A stretch of 41,426 nt of DNA from Anaerolineales bacterium (GTDB lineage: Bacteria > Chloroflexota > Anaerolineae > Anaerolineales > Villigracilaceae), in the NCBI GenBank assembly GCA_030680795.1, contig JAUXUL010000034.1:1-41426 (forward strand), read 5' to 3'. The notes under the pieces were generated by a model. The model made no database searches. It saw only the letters and a list, made by a program, of their open reading frames with translations, and had not been told where the DNA came from. This document shows positions 7,810 to 16,604 of this stretch, piece by piece. The position numbers and the translations under genes are program-made. Positions within the stretch are counted from its first letter, which is position 1, and every line of letters begins with the position of its first letter.

Positions 7810-8973
7810 ATGTCATCAAGCAATCAGAAAATGATTTCACGTCGTGATTTCCTTAAATTGTCCGCTACCACTGTGGGCGCCATGGCATACTTGGCGGCGT
7901 GCGGTCCACAAGGCGGCGGGGTTGTGACTGGTCCCGATTTGACCAGCGGCAACTCCATTCCGATGGATGAACTGATCAAAGCCGCGCAAGCGGAAGGTCA
8001 ATTAACAACCATCGCTTTGCCACATGACTGGGCCAACTATGGTGAGATGCTCGAGGTCTTCAAATCGAAGTATGGGCTCACAGTCAACGAACTCGACCCG
8101 AATGCCGGGTCAGCTGATGAATTGGCGGCTATCGAAGCCAACAAGGATAGCAAAGGCCCGCAGGCGCCAGATGTGGTCGATGTTGGTGTAGGCCACACCG
8201 CGAATGCCATGACCAAGGGTTTGTTCGCGAAATATAAGGTTGCCGGTTGGGATTCGATTGAAATGAAAGATCCCGATGGCTATTGGTGGGCCGAGTATTA
8301 CGGCGCGCTGGCGTTTGAAATTTCCAAACCCGCGATTGAGAATTCCCCCCAGGACTGGGAAGACTTGCTCAAGCCGGAGTACAAAGGCAAGGTTGCCATG
8401 GCCGGCGATGTGCTTAAATCTAACCAGTCGGTTATGACTGTTCTTGCTTCCGGTCTCTCCCGCTCGGGAGGTGACTTATCCAAAGCTCCCGAAATGGGTC
8501 TGCAGTTCTGGAAAGAGATGAACGATGCCGGCAACTTCATCCCGGTCATTGCTGACCAGGGCACGATCGCTCAAGGTGAAACCCCGATCGTCATGGAATG
8601 GGACTATCTGGCGCTGGCAAACCGTGACTCTCTGGCGGGCAACCCGGATACCGAGATTATTGTCCCGAAGACGGGCGTGATCGCTGGTCCGTATGCTGGC
8701 GGTATCAGCGCCTACGCGCCGCACCCGTACGCGGCTCGTCTGTGGTGGGAGTTCGTCATGTCTGACGAAGGCCAGTTAATCTACCTGAAGGGTTATGCTC
8801 ACCCGATCCGCTTCAATGACATGGCCAAACGCGGCGTAATCCCTGCCGATCTGGCCGCCAAACTGCCGCCCGCTGAAGCGTACGAAAAGGCCGTCTTCCC
8901 CACCGTTGATGAGTTGACAACCACCAAGACCTACATCACCGACAATTGGCGCAAAGTCGTCTACGGTGAATAG
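7810..8973 (+). CDS. ABC transporter substrate-binding lipoprotein with Tat signal
   Basis: The 387-residue protein starts at ATG 7810 behind AAGGAG. Residues 10-15 (SRRDFL) form a twin-arginine signal and LAAC, with Cys31, is a lipobox, so the protein is probably exported folded and anchored by lipid. The body is of the type-2 periplasmic binding fold found in Fe3+-, polyamine- and thiamine-type importers (for example APDVVDVGVGHTANAM, and EISKPAIENSPQDWEDLLKP where such proteins have the domain hinge). It is the first gene of an operon with two permeases and an ATPase. The ligand cannot be read from sequence; a polyamine, amine or iron complex is possible, and the upstream amine genes make an amine attractive but unproven. 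Confidence 0.88.
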   Translation: MSSSNQKMISRRDFLKLSATTVGAMAYLAACGPQGGGVVTGPDLTSGNSIPMDELIKAAQAEGQLTTIALPHDWANYGEMLEVFKSKYGLTVNELDPNAGSADELAAIEANKDSKGPQAPDVVDVGVGHTANAMTKGLFAKYKVAGWDSIEMKDPDGYWWAEYYGALAFEISKPAIENSPQDWEDLLKPEYKGKVAMAGDVLKSNQSVMTVLASGLSRSGGDLSKAPEMGLQFWKEMNDAGNFIPVIADQGTIAQGETPIVMEWDYLALANRDSLAGNPDTEIIVPKTGVIAGPYAGGISAYAPHPYAARLWWEFVMSDEGQLIYLKGYAHPIRFNDMAKRGVIPADLAAKLPPAEAYEKAVFPTVDELTTTKTYITDNWRKVVYGE

Positions 8974-8985
8974 GAGTAGGATGCA

Positions 8986-9906
8986 GTGGGTATAACCAAC
9001 AAAACACTCACAGCCCAATCAAAGGGGGACGCGCCTACGGCGCGTCCCCCCTCCAAGGAGGCATCCGTTATCAACTGGCTGCCCCTTGTGCCTTTTTTTC
9101 TGTTCGCTACCATGTTCCTTTTTCTGCCGTCCATTTCCATCTTCATTCGCAGTTTTGAATCTGTTGATGGCGGTTTTACGTTTGACAACATCATTGCCCT
9201 CTTTACAGTCAGGGATTTTATCAACGCCTACAAAACCAGTTTATCGATTAGTGTGATAACCGCGCTGGGTGGGGCGGTATTTGGGTTCCTGCTGGCTTAT
9301 GCTGTCATTCTGGGAGGCTTGCCCAAAGGTCTGCGAACATTTATGACCACCTTTTCCGGTGTGGCCTCTAATTTCGCGGGTGTGCCGCTGGCTTTTGCTT
9401 TTATCGCCACGATGGGGAATGCGGGGCTGGTCACGCGTTGGCTTGAAAATGCTTTTGGATTTGATATTCACGCGGGGGGCTTTACCATCTACAGCATCAC
9501 CGGCTTGAGCATCGTTTATATGTATTTCCAGTTCCCGCTCATGGTGTTGATCATGGCGCCGGCCCTGGATGGTTTGCATCAGGAATGGAACGAGGCGTGT
9601 GCCAATCTGGGCGGTACAAATTGGCAATACTGGCGGTACATTGCCTTTCCGATCCTGCTGCCCTCCCTGCTTGGCACAGCCATTCTTTTGTTCGGCAATG
9701 CCTTTGGTGCCTATGCCACTGCCTACGCTTTCTCCGGCAGTTTCATTAACCTGGTGCCTATCCTGATTGGCGCCCAGATGCAGGGCGATGTGCTCTTTAA
9801 CCCCGGCCTGGGTAATGCCCTGGCTTTGGGAATGATCGTCATCATGAGCTTTAGTATGATCGGCTATATTTCCCTGCAGAGAAGAGCCGCGAGGTGGTTG
9901 CGATGA
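8986..9906 (+). CDS. ABC transporter permease, first subunit (PotB-like)
   Basis: The 306-residue protein starts at GTG 8986 behind GGAG at 8973-8976; the ATG at 8981 opens only a five-codon frame. After a soluble N-terminus of about 25 residues there are about six membrane helices. EWNEACANLGGTNWQYWRYI is the EAA loop that contacts the ATPase. The stop overlaps the start of the next permease gene. It forms half of the membrane channel of a heterodimeric importer of the polyamine/iron class. Confidence 0.87.
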   Translation: MGITNKTLTAQSKGDAPTARPPSKEASVINWLPLVPFFLFATMFLFLPSISIFIRSFESVDGGFTFDNIIALFTVRDFINAYKTSLSISVITALGGAVFGFLLAYAVILGGLPKGLRTFMTTFSGVASNFAGVPLAFAFIATMGNAGLVTRWLENAFGFDIHAGGFTIYSITGLSIVYMYFQFPLMVLIMAPALDGLHQEWNEACANLGGTNWQYWRYIAFPILLPSLLGTAILLFGNAFGAYATAYAFSGSFINLVPILIGAQMQGDVLFNPGLGNALALGMIVIMSFSMIGYISLQRRAARWLR

Positions 9907-10700
9907 AAACTAAAAACATCTGGGCCTGGATCATTTTGATGATCGGCCTTGCGTACTTCTTCCTGCCGCTCCTGGCCACCTTTGAGTTCAGCCTTAAGAT
10001 GATCAAAGACAGCTACACCTTTGAGGCCTATCGTGTGGCATTTACCGACCCACAGTTCTTCCGTAGTTTTGGGTATTCCTTCTTTTGGGCGCTTCTGACC
10101 ATTGTGTTCAGCCTGCTCCTGGTGGTACCCACCGCCTATTGGGTGCACTGGCGTATGCCCAAAATGCGCCCCTGGGTGGAGTTTGTCACTCTTATGCCTT
10201 TTGTGGTACCTGCTGTTGTGCTTGTCTTCGGTATGAGCCGCCTGTATGGAGGCGGGCTAAAGGTGTTTGGGACGCCCATCCTGGTTCTTACGGGCACGCC
10301 TATTCTCTTGGTTGCGGGCTATGTGGTGTTATCCCTGCCTTACATGTTCCGGGCGGTGGATACCGGATTGCGAGCCATTGACGTTCGCACTCTGACCGAA
10401 TGTGCCCTCAGCCTGGGAGCGGGCTGGCGTGTGATTATCACCCAGATCATATTCCCCAACCTGCGGACCGCCATTTTGAGCGGCGTGTTCCTGACCTTTG
10501 CCATTGTGATGGGTGAATTCACTTTTGCATCATTACTATACTGGCCGGCGTTTGGTCCATACATGGAAGAGATTGGTGCAATGCGCGCCTACACGCCTCA
10601 GGCTATGGCAGTGGTCAGTTTCCTGTTGACCTGGGGTTCCATCGGTCTGATGCAATGGATTGGACGCGGTTCAGTGCAAGAAGTCACCGCCGCCCACTAA
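9903..10700 (+). CDS. ABC transporter permease, second subunit (PotC-like)
   Basis: The 265-residue protein starts at ATG 9903, which overlaps the previous stop as ATGA and has GAGG at 9891-9894; a GTG at 9894 is less likely. There are six predicted membrane helices, and an EAA loop is visible in LTECALSLGAGWRVIITQII. It pairs with the preceding permease to make the channel. The overlap implies translational coupling and equal amounts of the two subunits. Confidence 0.87.
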   Translation: MKTKNIWAWIILMIGLAYFFLPLLATFEFSLKMIKDSYTFEAYRVAFTDPQFFRSFGYSFFWALLTIVFSLLLVVPTAYWVHWRMPKMRPWVEFVTLMPFVVPAVVLVFGMSRLYGGGLKVFGTPILVLTGTPILLVAGYVVLSLPYMFRAVDTGLRAIDVRTLTECALSLGAGWRVIITQIIFPNLRTAILSGVFLTFAIVMGEFTFASLLYWPAFGPYMEEIGAMRAYTPQAMAVVSFLLTWGSIGLMQWIGRGSVQEVTAAH

Positions 10701-10714
10701 CTGTGAGGAAAATT

Positions 10715-11776
10715 ATGGCATTTCTGCAAATAAACAACGTTAGCAAGAGTTTTGGTCGTGCCTGGGCAGTGCGTGATTTCAATTTGAACATTGAGAGTGG
10801 TGAATTGGTTTCCTTTTTGGGACCTAGCGGTTGTGGCAAGACTACCACATTGCGCATGGTAGCCGGATTCGAGACTCCCACCTCCGGCGGAATCACCATC
10901 AGCGGTGATGATATTACGAATAAGCCGCCCAACGAGCGTGACGTTGGCATGGTTTTTCAATCCTACGCTCTTTTCCCAAACATGACCGTGGCAGGCAATG
11001 TGGGTTTTGGGCTCAAAGTCGCCAAAAAACCGGCAGAAGAGATCAAAAAACGCGTGGGTGAAATGCTGGAACTGATCCACATGCCTGAATACAGCGAACG
11101 CTATCCTCATCAGTTGTCGGGCGGTCAACAGCAGCGTGTGGCATTGGCGCGTGCCTTAGCTCTTCGGCCTGAAGTGCTTTTGTTGGACGAACCGCTTTCT
11201 GCGCTGGATGCCAAGATCCGCGTTTCCCTGCGTTCCGAGATCCGCGCCATTCAAAAACAACTGGGCATTACAGCCATTTACGTCACGCACGACCAGGAAG
11301 AAGCGATGTCAATCTCGGACCGCATCGTTGTAATGCATGAAGGCAAGATAGAGCAGATCGGCACTCCTTTTGAGATCTACAACTTCCCAACAACAGTGTT
11401 TGTCGCTAATTTTGTAGGCACATTGAATACTGCCGATGGCGAAGTGGTAGATCCCGCCCTGGGATTACTAGCCGTGGATGGTGTGAAGTTTGAATCTGCC
11501 ACGGATTTGAAAGACAGGAAAAAAGGTGACAAAGTACGCGTTGCCATTCGCCCCGAGCGATTTAACTTTGTTTCGCAGGGAAAGAAAGCCAACGTGTTGG
11601 ATTGTAAGATCGAGAATATCAACTTCCTTGGTTCTATCGTTCGCATCCAGGTGATGGTCGCCAATACCAAATTCTATGTGGATACCTTTAACAATCCTGT
11701 CCTTGACCTGCCAAATATCGGCGATAGGGATCAGGTCACTTGTTCGCGTAAGGCGGTTTTGGTGCTGGAAAATTAA
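10715..11776 (+). CDS. ABC transporter ATPase (PotA/FbpC-like)
   Basis: The 353-residue protein starts at ATG 10715 behind GAGGAA; an upstream in-frame ATG at 10655 lies inside the permease gene and is rejected. It has Walker A GPSGCGKTT, signature LSGGQQQRVALARAL, Walker B VLLLDEPLSALDA and the switch His in YVTHDQEEA. The C-terminal third is a TOBE-like regulatory domain (region of VRVAIRPERFNF). It powers the importer formed by the three preceding genes. No terminator is obvious in the short gap before the convergent DJ-1 gene. Confidence 0.93.
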   Translation: MAFLQINNVSKSFGRAWAVRDFNLNIESGELVSFLGPSGCGKTTTLRMVAGFETPTSGGITISGDDITNKPPNERDVGMVFQSYALFPNMTVAGNVGFGLKVAKKPAEEIKKRVGEMLELIHMPEYSERYPHQLSGGQQQRVALARALALRPEVLLLDEPLSALDAKIRVSLRSEIRAIQKQLGITAIYVTHDQEEAMSISDRIVVMHEGKIEQIGTPFEIYNFPTTVFVANFVGTLNTADGEVVDPALGLLAVDGVKFESATDLKDRKKGDKVRVAIRPERFNFVSQGKKANVLDCKIENINFLGSIVRIQVMVANTKFYVDTFNNPVLDLPNIGDRDQVTCSRKAVLVLEN

Positions 11777-11838
11777 TGGCATTGTGAGACCAATCGCTGC
11801 GGAGTATGCAGATTTTTCAAGCGGACTTTATGGCGATT

Positions 11839-12360
11839 TTATTCGACTAACGCCGCAACCAGTTCGCGGCAAAAATCTGGAATATCCGCCACAACCCGCC
11901 CCCAAACCTGATTGCCCTCACGAAAAGCAGCTTCATCCGCCCAGACCGCACCCGCGTTGACGAGGTCATCCTTGATACCCAGTGACCCTGTTGCGCGCTG
12001 ACCCTTTTGGATGATGCCCGCAGACACGGCAATCGATCCGCCGTGACAAATGATGCCGATAATTTTTTTTGTCTCATCCATCTCGCGGACTAGATTTTTC
12101 ACAGCATCATATCTCCTTAATTTATCCGGCGCCCAACCGCCGGGAAGGATGAGCGCGAAGAGTTCATCCGCACTGAGCGCCTCGATCAATGTATCGGGAG
12201 TGATTGATAAACCATTTTTTCCTTTTATAGGTCTCAGATCAAGACCGGCGGATAGCACTTGTGCGCCCTCCTCCTGCAATCGCATCAAGGGCACATAATA
12301 TTCAAGGTCTTCCACGCCCTCAGCAATGAGGGTGGCAATTGTTTTATTTTGTAAGCGCAT
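11839..12360 (-). CDS. DJ-1/PfpI-family protein
   Basis: The 173-residue protein starts with ATG preceded by AGGAG. The nucleophile elbow IICHGG has Cys105 followed by His106, and the conserved acidic residue is Glu17 in EGVEDLE. These are the hallmarks of PfpI/YhbO-type proteins, variously assigned as intracellular proteases, glyoxalase III or deglycases. The gene follows yjbQ on the same strand with a strong hairpin between them. Function within the family cannot be fixed from sequence. Confidence 0.88.
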   Translation of the reverse strand: MRLQNKTIATLIAEGVEDLEYYVPLMRLQEEGAQVLSAGLDLRPIKGKNGLSITPDTLIEALSADELFALILPGGWAPDKLRRYDAVKNLVREMDETKKIIGIICHGGSIAVSAGIIQKGQRATGSLGIKDDLVNAGAVWADEAAFREGNQVWGRVVADIPDFCRELVAALVE

Positions 12361-12379
12361 GGTATGCTCCTTTTGGTAT

Positions 12380-12412
12380 AAGTGACAGTCACCTTCAAGG
12401 TGACCGTCACTT
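12380..12412. promoter_or_regulatory. Strong hairpin between the YjbQ and DJ-1 genes
   Basis: AAGTGACAGTCACCTT and AAGGTGACCGTCACTTT form a near-perfect 16-bp dyad with almost no loop and one mismatch. Neither strand carries a good T-run in the direction of these genes. It may be an operator, an mRNA-stabilising stem, or another dispersed palindrome. Confidence 0.55.
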
Positions 12413-12416
12413 TGCT

Positions 12417-12836
12417 TTATTCGCCGATAATTTTTACCAATACCCTTTTCTTTCTTTTCCCGTCGAACTCCCCATAGAAGATCTGTTCCCAGGTGCCGAA
12501 ATCCAATTCGCCGTTTGTCACAGCCACTACAACCTCACGCCCCATGATCTGGCGTTTCATATGCGCGTCGGCATTATCTTCACCGGTGTCGTTGTGGCGG
12601 TATTGACTGACAGGTTCATGCGGGGCAAGTTTCTCGAGCCATTTTTCATAATCATGATGAAGTCCGCTTTCATCATCGTTGATAAAAACTGACGCGGTAA
12701 TATGCCTGGCATTTACAAGACAAAACCCCTCACGAATACCGCTTTCTCGTAAACATTCCTCCACTTGTGAAGTAATGTTTACGAATCCGCGTCGCACAGG
12801 GAGATTAAACCAAAGTTCTTTACGGTAGGATTTCAT
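12417..12836 (-). CDS. YjbQ/UPF0047-family protein (secondary thiamine-phosphate synthase type)
   Basis: The 139-residue protein matches the UPF0047 family over its whole length. It has [17 protein letters not shown] near the middle, [20 protein letters not shown] with clustered His/Asp/Glu ligands, and [18 protein letters not shown] near the C-terminus. The E. coli member YjbQ has weak thiamine-phosphate synthase activity, but the true role of the family is unresolved. It is probably transcribed together with the DJ-1 gene. Confidence 0.9.
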   Translation of the reverse strand: MKSYRKELWFNLPVRRGFVNITSQVEECLRESGIREGFCLVNARHITASVFINDDESGLHHDYEKWLEKLAPHEPVSQYRHNDTGEDNADAHMKRQIMGREVVVAVTNGELDFGTWEQIFYGEFDGKRKKRVLVKIIGE

Positions 12837-13157
12837 AATCTTCTCTCACTCCAATTTTTTTTGCATCGATGTAATATTACTTGATTTTAATGTGTTAGGA
12901 GTGTCCAAATTCAAAAACATAAATCGGGGAGGCCACCCTCGCAACGACATGAGTGTGTTGGATTTTGGACACTTTCAATATCTTGAGGTATAAACGTTTC
13001 GGCAAGGTGAAACGCCGCCTCGCATGCTTGACGAACCAGGGTTATGAAGTGAGGTTGAATTGATCCTGTGAAATAGAGAGGATTTCAAGATGAATGTCAA
13101 TTGTCTTATTTCAACAAAAGGATTAGACTCCTTGGCTATACTGGCAGGAGGCTGATT
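12837..13157. other. Intergenic region before the radical SAM operon
   Basis: About 320 bases with no gene. GTGTCCAAA (12901-12909) and TTTGGACAC (12964-12972) are perfect inverted arms around a REP-like block with CCCTCGCAACGACATGAG (reverse of the unit near 5853). The right arm overlaps the -35 element of a candidate promoter. A second -10-like TATACT lies at 13136-13141, just before the ribosome site of the zinc-ribbon gene. Confidence 0.5.
12965..12994 (+). promoter_or_regulatory. Candidate promoter for the zinc-ribbon/DUF2207/radical SAM operon
   Basis: TTGGAC (12965-12970) and TATAAA (12989-12994) are spaced by 18 bases. They face the operon and would leave a leader of about 155 bases. 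The -35 box lies in the right arm of an inverted repeat. Confidence 0.4.
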
Positions 13158-13514
13158 ATGAAAACCATCGGGAATATTGCGGCTGCGATCCTGATCTTCT
13201 TCGGTGTATTGTTCATTTGGGGCGCAGGTGGAAATCAGGGCGGCGGTTGGACATGGGTATGCGGCGGATTACTCAGTGTGCTGTTCGGATTCGGCCTGAT
13301 CTGGTTCGCAAGCCGCAAACCACAGGTGGCAGGGGAAACAAATGTTACTCTCAAAGTTGATCTCCCCGCACAAACAAAGATCGAATCCATGAACTGCAAG
13401 AACTGCGGAGGCGCATTGAAAGCCGACAATATCAAAATGCTGGCTGGCGCACCCACCGTTGAATGTCCCTTTTGCGGCACAACTTATCAACTTACTGAAG
13501 AACCGAAATGGTAA
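13158..13514 (+). CDS. Small membrane protein with C-terminal zinc ribbon
   Basis: The 118-residue protein starts at ATG 13158 behind a strong AGGAGG at 13146-13151; an earlier ATG at 13101 is not needed. Two hydrophobic segments (about residues 5-25 and 35-53) are followed by a soluble tail with CKNCGG and CPFCGT, a two-CxxC zinc ribbon. I recognise no named family. It is separated by about 30 bases from the DUF2207-like gene on the same strand and is probably co-transcribed with it. It could help assemble or regulate the downstream membrane protein. Confidence 0.72.
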   Translation: MKTIGNIAAAILIFFGVLFIWGAGGNQGGGWTWVCGGLLSVLFGFGLIWFASRKPQVAGETNVTLKVDLPAQTKIESMNCKNCGGALKADNIKMLAGAPTVECPFCGTTYQLTEEPKW

Positions 13515-13543
13515 AGAACATTTGAACGAAGAAAGGTTATCTT

Positions 13544-15193
13544 ATGAAACGAAGAATAGCCCTGTTTCTCGCCTTGCTACTTGCCTTCAGTTTGACGATC
13601 AGCGTTTCTGCACAAGACTATTACTTTAGTCTCGATAAAGAGATCGTCAACGTTTACTGGAACTCAGATGGGACGATGGCCCTGGATTATCTGCTTACAT
13701 TCACGACACAACCCAGCGGGCATACCATTGAATTTGTGGATGTAGGTATGCCCAACGGTAATTTCGATTTCAACAGCATCCAGTCCAGCATCAATGGCAA
13801 TCCCCTCTCCATCTCTAAAGATTTTCAAGGTACGGGTGGAAACGGCTTTGCTGTCGAAATGGGTCCGTATGCGATTATGCCTGGGCAAACGGGGACAATA
13901 CACGTCTCCGTTGGTCGCATTTCGCAAGTTTTGTATAAGGATGATCAGGATGAAAATTATACCAGCGCGGTGTTTACCCCCCTGTATTTTCAAAGCAATG
14001 TGATCACCGGCAACACGGATATCACAGTTATCTATCATCTGCCGCCATTGGTAAACCCCGAAGAACCAAAGTGGCATTCCGCGCCAAGCGGTTTTCCATC
14101 TGAGCCGGAGACTGCGTTTGATTCGCAGGGACGTATAACATATACGTGGCGCAACCCCGGCGCAAACGGGAAAACACAATACAAATTTGGCGCCTCATTT
14201 CCGAAAAGCTATGTCCCCGCAGATAGCATTGTCACAGTGAGTGTTCCGAATACATACCGATCGTCGGATACCATCTTCTTCATCTTGTGTATTGGTTTCT
14301 TTGGCCTCATGTTCCTCGGCATTCCATTACTTACGATTATCGCGGGCAATCGCCGCAAACTTCAATACATGACGCCGCGAATTTCCATTGAAGGGCACGG
14401 CATTAAGCGCGGACTCACCGCGGTCGAAGCCGCAATTCTCATGGGAGAATCCCTGGATAAGGCAATGACCATGATCCTGTTCGGAGTGATCAAAAAAGAA
14501 GCCGCACAAGTGGTCTCGCGCGACCCGCTAAAAGTGGAAATATCCCCCTCGCTGCCTGATGGTTTGCATGAATATGAAGTGAATTTTCTGGTGGCTTTCA
14601 AAGAAGGTAATACGAAAAACCGTAAAGATTTATTACAAGAGATGACCGTTAAATTAGTTCGTTCCGTTTCTGAAAAAATGAAAGGCTTCAGCCGCCTTGA
14701 AACGATCAACTACTACAAGAACATCATGCAAAAGGCATGGCAGCAGGTAGAGCAGGCGGATACGCCCGATGTGCAGGGGCAATTTTTCGAGCAGAATCTC
14801 GAATGGACCATGCTGGACAGGGATTACGACGACCGCACGCGGCGTGTATTTCGAGGCCCGGTCTTTATTCCCACTTGGTGGGGACGCTACGATCCAACCT
14901 ACTCGAGGCCTGCTTCCGTTCCAGGAGGTTCATCCTCAACATCTTTACCTTCAGTCCCGCGTTTACCCGGCTCTGATTTCGCTGCCTCTGTCGCCGTTGG
15001 TGTACAAACCTTCTCGCAGAAAGTCATCGGTAACGTCACAGACTTTACCAGCCGTGTGACGAATGTGACCAATCCTGCTCCCAAGCGCTCCTCCAATGGT
15101 TCTCGTGGTGGTCGCAGTGGAGGTGGTCGTTCCTGTGCTTGTGCATGTGCTTGTGCCGGCTGCGCTTGTGCATGTGCGGGCGGAGGAAGATAG
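13544..15193 (+). CDS. DUF2207-like membrane protein with seven-cysteine Cys-Ala tail
   Basis: The 549-residue protein starts at ATG 13544 behind GAAAGG. A signal peptide (about residues 1-23, ending SVSA) leads to an extracytoplasmic beta-rich region (to about 240). A membrane helix follows at about 245-268 (FILCIGFFGLMFLGIPLLT), then a cytoplasmic domain and a Ser/Gly-rich linker. The last residues read CACACACAGCACACA then GGGR: seven cysteines alternating with alanine. The layout resembles DUF2207 proteins. With the N-terminus exported, the Cys tail should lie in the cytoplasm, within reach of the radical SAM enzyme encoded next. The codons of the terminal GGR contain the ribosome site of that enzyme, so the two are translationally coupled. 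I propose the tail is a modification substrate; this is inference. Confidence 0.75.
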   Translation: MKRRIALFLALLLAFSLTISVSAQDYYFSLDKEIVNVYWNSDGTMALDYLLTFTTQPSGHTIEFVDVGMPNGNFDFNSIQSSINGNPLSISKDFQGTGGNGFAVEMGPYAIMPGQTGTIHVSVGRISQVLYKDDQDENYTSAVFTPLYFQSNVITGNTDITVIYHLPPLVNPEEPKWHSAPSGFPSEPETAFDSQGRITYTWRNPGANGKTQYKFGASFPKSYVPADSIVTVSVPNTYRSSDTIFFILCIGFFGLMFLGIPLLTIIAGNRRKLQYMTPRISIEGHGIKRGLTAVEAAILMGESLDKAMTMILFGVIKKEAAQVVSRDPLKVEISPSLPDGLHEYEVNFLVAFKEGNTKNRKDLLQEMTVKLVRSVSEKMKGFSRLETINYYKNIMQKAWQQVEQADTPDVQGQFFEQNLEWTMLDRDYDDRTRRVFRGPVFIPTWWGRYDPTYSRPASVPGGSSSTSLPSVPRLPGSDFAASVAVGVQTFSQKVIGNVTDFTSRVTNVTNPAPKRSSNGSRGGRSGGGRSCACACACAGCACACAGGGR

Positions 15194-16563
15194 TGAAAAG
15201 TGTATTTCGATCCTCCTCCCTGGTGGGTGTTCCTTCAGCGGGACTCCATCATTACACACGGGAAACTGATTTTGAAAAGTCTCGCATCCATTTACGCATC
15301 GATGCTGATGGGCATGGCACGCTGATCGTCAATGCAAATCGTGTCATGCATTTGAATCCAACGGCGACATACATGGCGTGGTTGACCCTTGAAGGAAAGA
15401 CAGAAGGCGAAGGAATACGGGCTCTCACATCCCGCTATTCTGTTTCAAGGCTGCAGGCCCAGGAGGATCTTTCTTCTTTCATATTTCAATTTGAAGAATT
15501 GATCCGCCCGGATGGGGCCTGCCCTGTCCATGAAATCGAGCTTGAATCGCTCATGCCTTTCAGCGTGCGTCCCTCTGCCCCATATAGAATGGATCTGGCA
15601 GTCACCTATCGCTGTAACAATGATTGTGCACACTGCTACAACGCCCGGGAACGAAACTTCCCCGAACTCAGCACAGAACAATGGTTCAAGATCCTTGACA
15701 GGCTCTGGAGCCTGGGCATTCCGCATATTGTCTTCACAGGCGGCGAAGCCACACTTCGAAACGACCTGCCAGAGTTGATCAAACACGCAGAATTCAACGG
15801 ACAGATCACAGGACTGAACACGAACGCCCGACGACTGTCCGATGAAATGTATGTACAAAAACTCGTCGAAGCCGGACTTGATCATGTACAAATTACCGTT
15901 GAGTCTTATGATGAACAAATCCACGATGAGATGATGCAGGCCAAAGGCGCATTCAGGCAAACCATCGCCGGACTTCAGAATACATTACAAAGCCAACTGT
16001 ACGTCATGACGAACACCACCATGCTTCGCACCAATGTTCATACAATTCCTGATACATTGGATTTTCTTGCAAACATGGGCGTTTCCACCGTTGGACTGAA
16101 TGCGCTTATTTATTCCGGTCATGGGCTGACAGTGGGTACGGGGCTGCGCGAAAGCGAATTGCAATCTATCCTTGCCATCGCCACGCGTAAAACCAACGAG
16201 CGCGGGCAAAGACTCATCTGGTACACACCCACTCAATATTGTCAATTCGATCCCACCACGAACCAACTTGGCATAAAAGGCTGCACCGCCGCGCTTTACA
16301 GCATGTGCATTGAATCGAACGGGAACGTATTACCATGTCAGTCATACTACCATCCGCTTGGGAATATGCTTACCGATTCATGGGATTCGATCTGGAACCA
16401 CGAACTCTCTGTTCGTCTGCGCGAACGACGCGGTTTACCGAATATGTGCAATGACTGTTCGATCGTCGCCGAATGCGGGGGCGGATGCCCGCTTAATTTT
16501 GAAAGTCATCGCGAAAAATATGGCGTGAATCATGAAGTTGTTTCGTTATCGGTTCTGAACTGA
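15193..16563 (+). CDS. PqqD-radical SAM-SPASM peptide-modifying enzyme
   Basis: The 456-residue protein starts at GTG 15193, overlapping the previous TAG by one base, with GGAGG at 15182-15186. Residues about 33-105 resemble PqqD, the peptide-recognition element of RiPP enzymes (LIVNANRVMHLNPTATYMAW). Cys141, Cys145 and Cys148 form the CxxxCxxC site for the SAM-binding 4Fe-4S cluster, and GGEATLR is the SAM-binding GGE motif. The C-terminus is a SPASM domain with Cys364, 372, 382, 419, 422, 428 and 432, enough for auxiliary clusters. Such enzymes make thioether or other crosslinks in peptides. Its position directly after a protein with a poly-Cys-Ala tail suggests that tail as substrate. The reaction type cannot be predicted. 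Confidence 0.88.
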   Translation: MKSVFRSSSLVGVPSAGLHHYTRETDFEKSRIHLRIDADGHGTLIVNANRVMHLNPTATYMAWLTLEGKTEGEGIRALTSRYSVSRLQAQEDLSSFIFQFEELIRPDGACPVHEIELESLMPFSVRPSAPYRMDLAVTYRCNNDCAHCYNARERNFPELSTEQWFKILDRLWSLGIPHIVFTGGEATLRNDLPELIKHAEFNGQITGLNTNARRLSDEMYVQKLVEAGLDHVQITVESYDEQIHDEMMQAKGAFRQTIAGLQNTLQSQLYVMTNTTMLRTNVHTIPDTLDFLANMGVSTVGLNALIYSGHGLTVGTGLRESELQSILAIATRKTNERGQRLIWYTPTQYCQFDPTTNQLGIKGCTAALYSMCIESNGNVLPCQSYYHPLGNMLTDSWDSIWNHELSVRLRERRGLPNMCNDCSIVAECGGGCPLNFESHREKYGVNHEVVSLSVLN

Positions 16564-16604
16564 CCCGAGTATATGCGTATAGATGAAAAGTGTTTGGAGT
16601 AAAA

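Noticed and set aside
15139-15192. Earlier ATG for the radical SAM gene at 15139
   Set aside because: It lies inside the Cys-Ala tail coding region in another frame; GTG 15193 has a perfect ribosome site and overlaps the stop.
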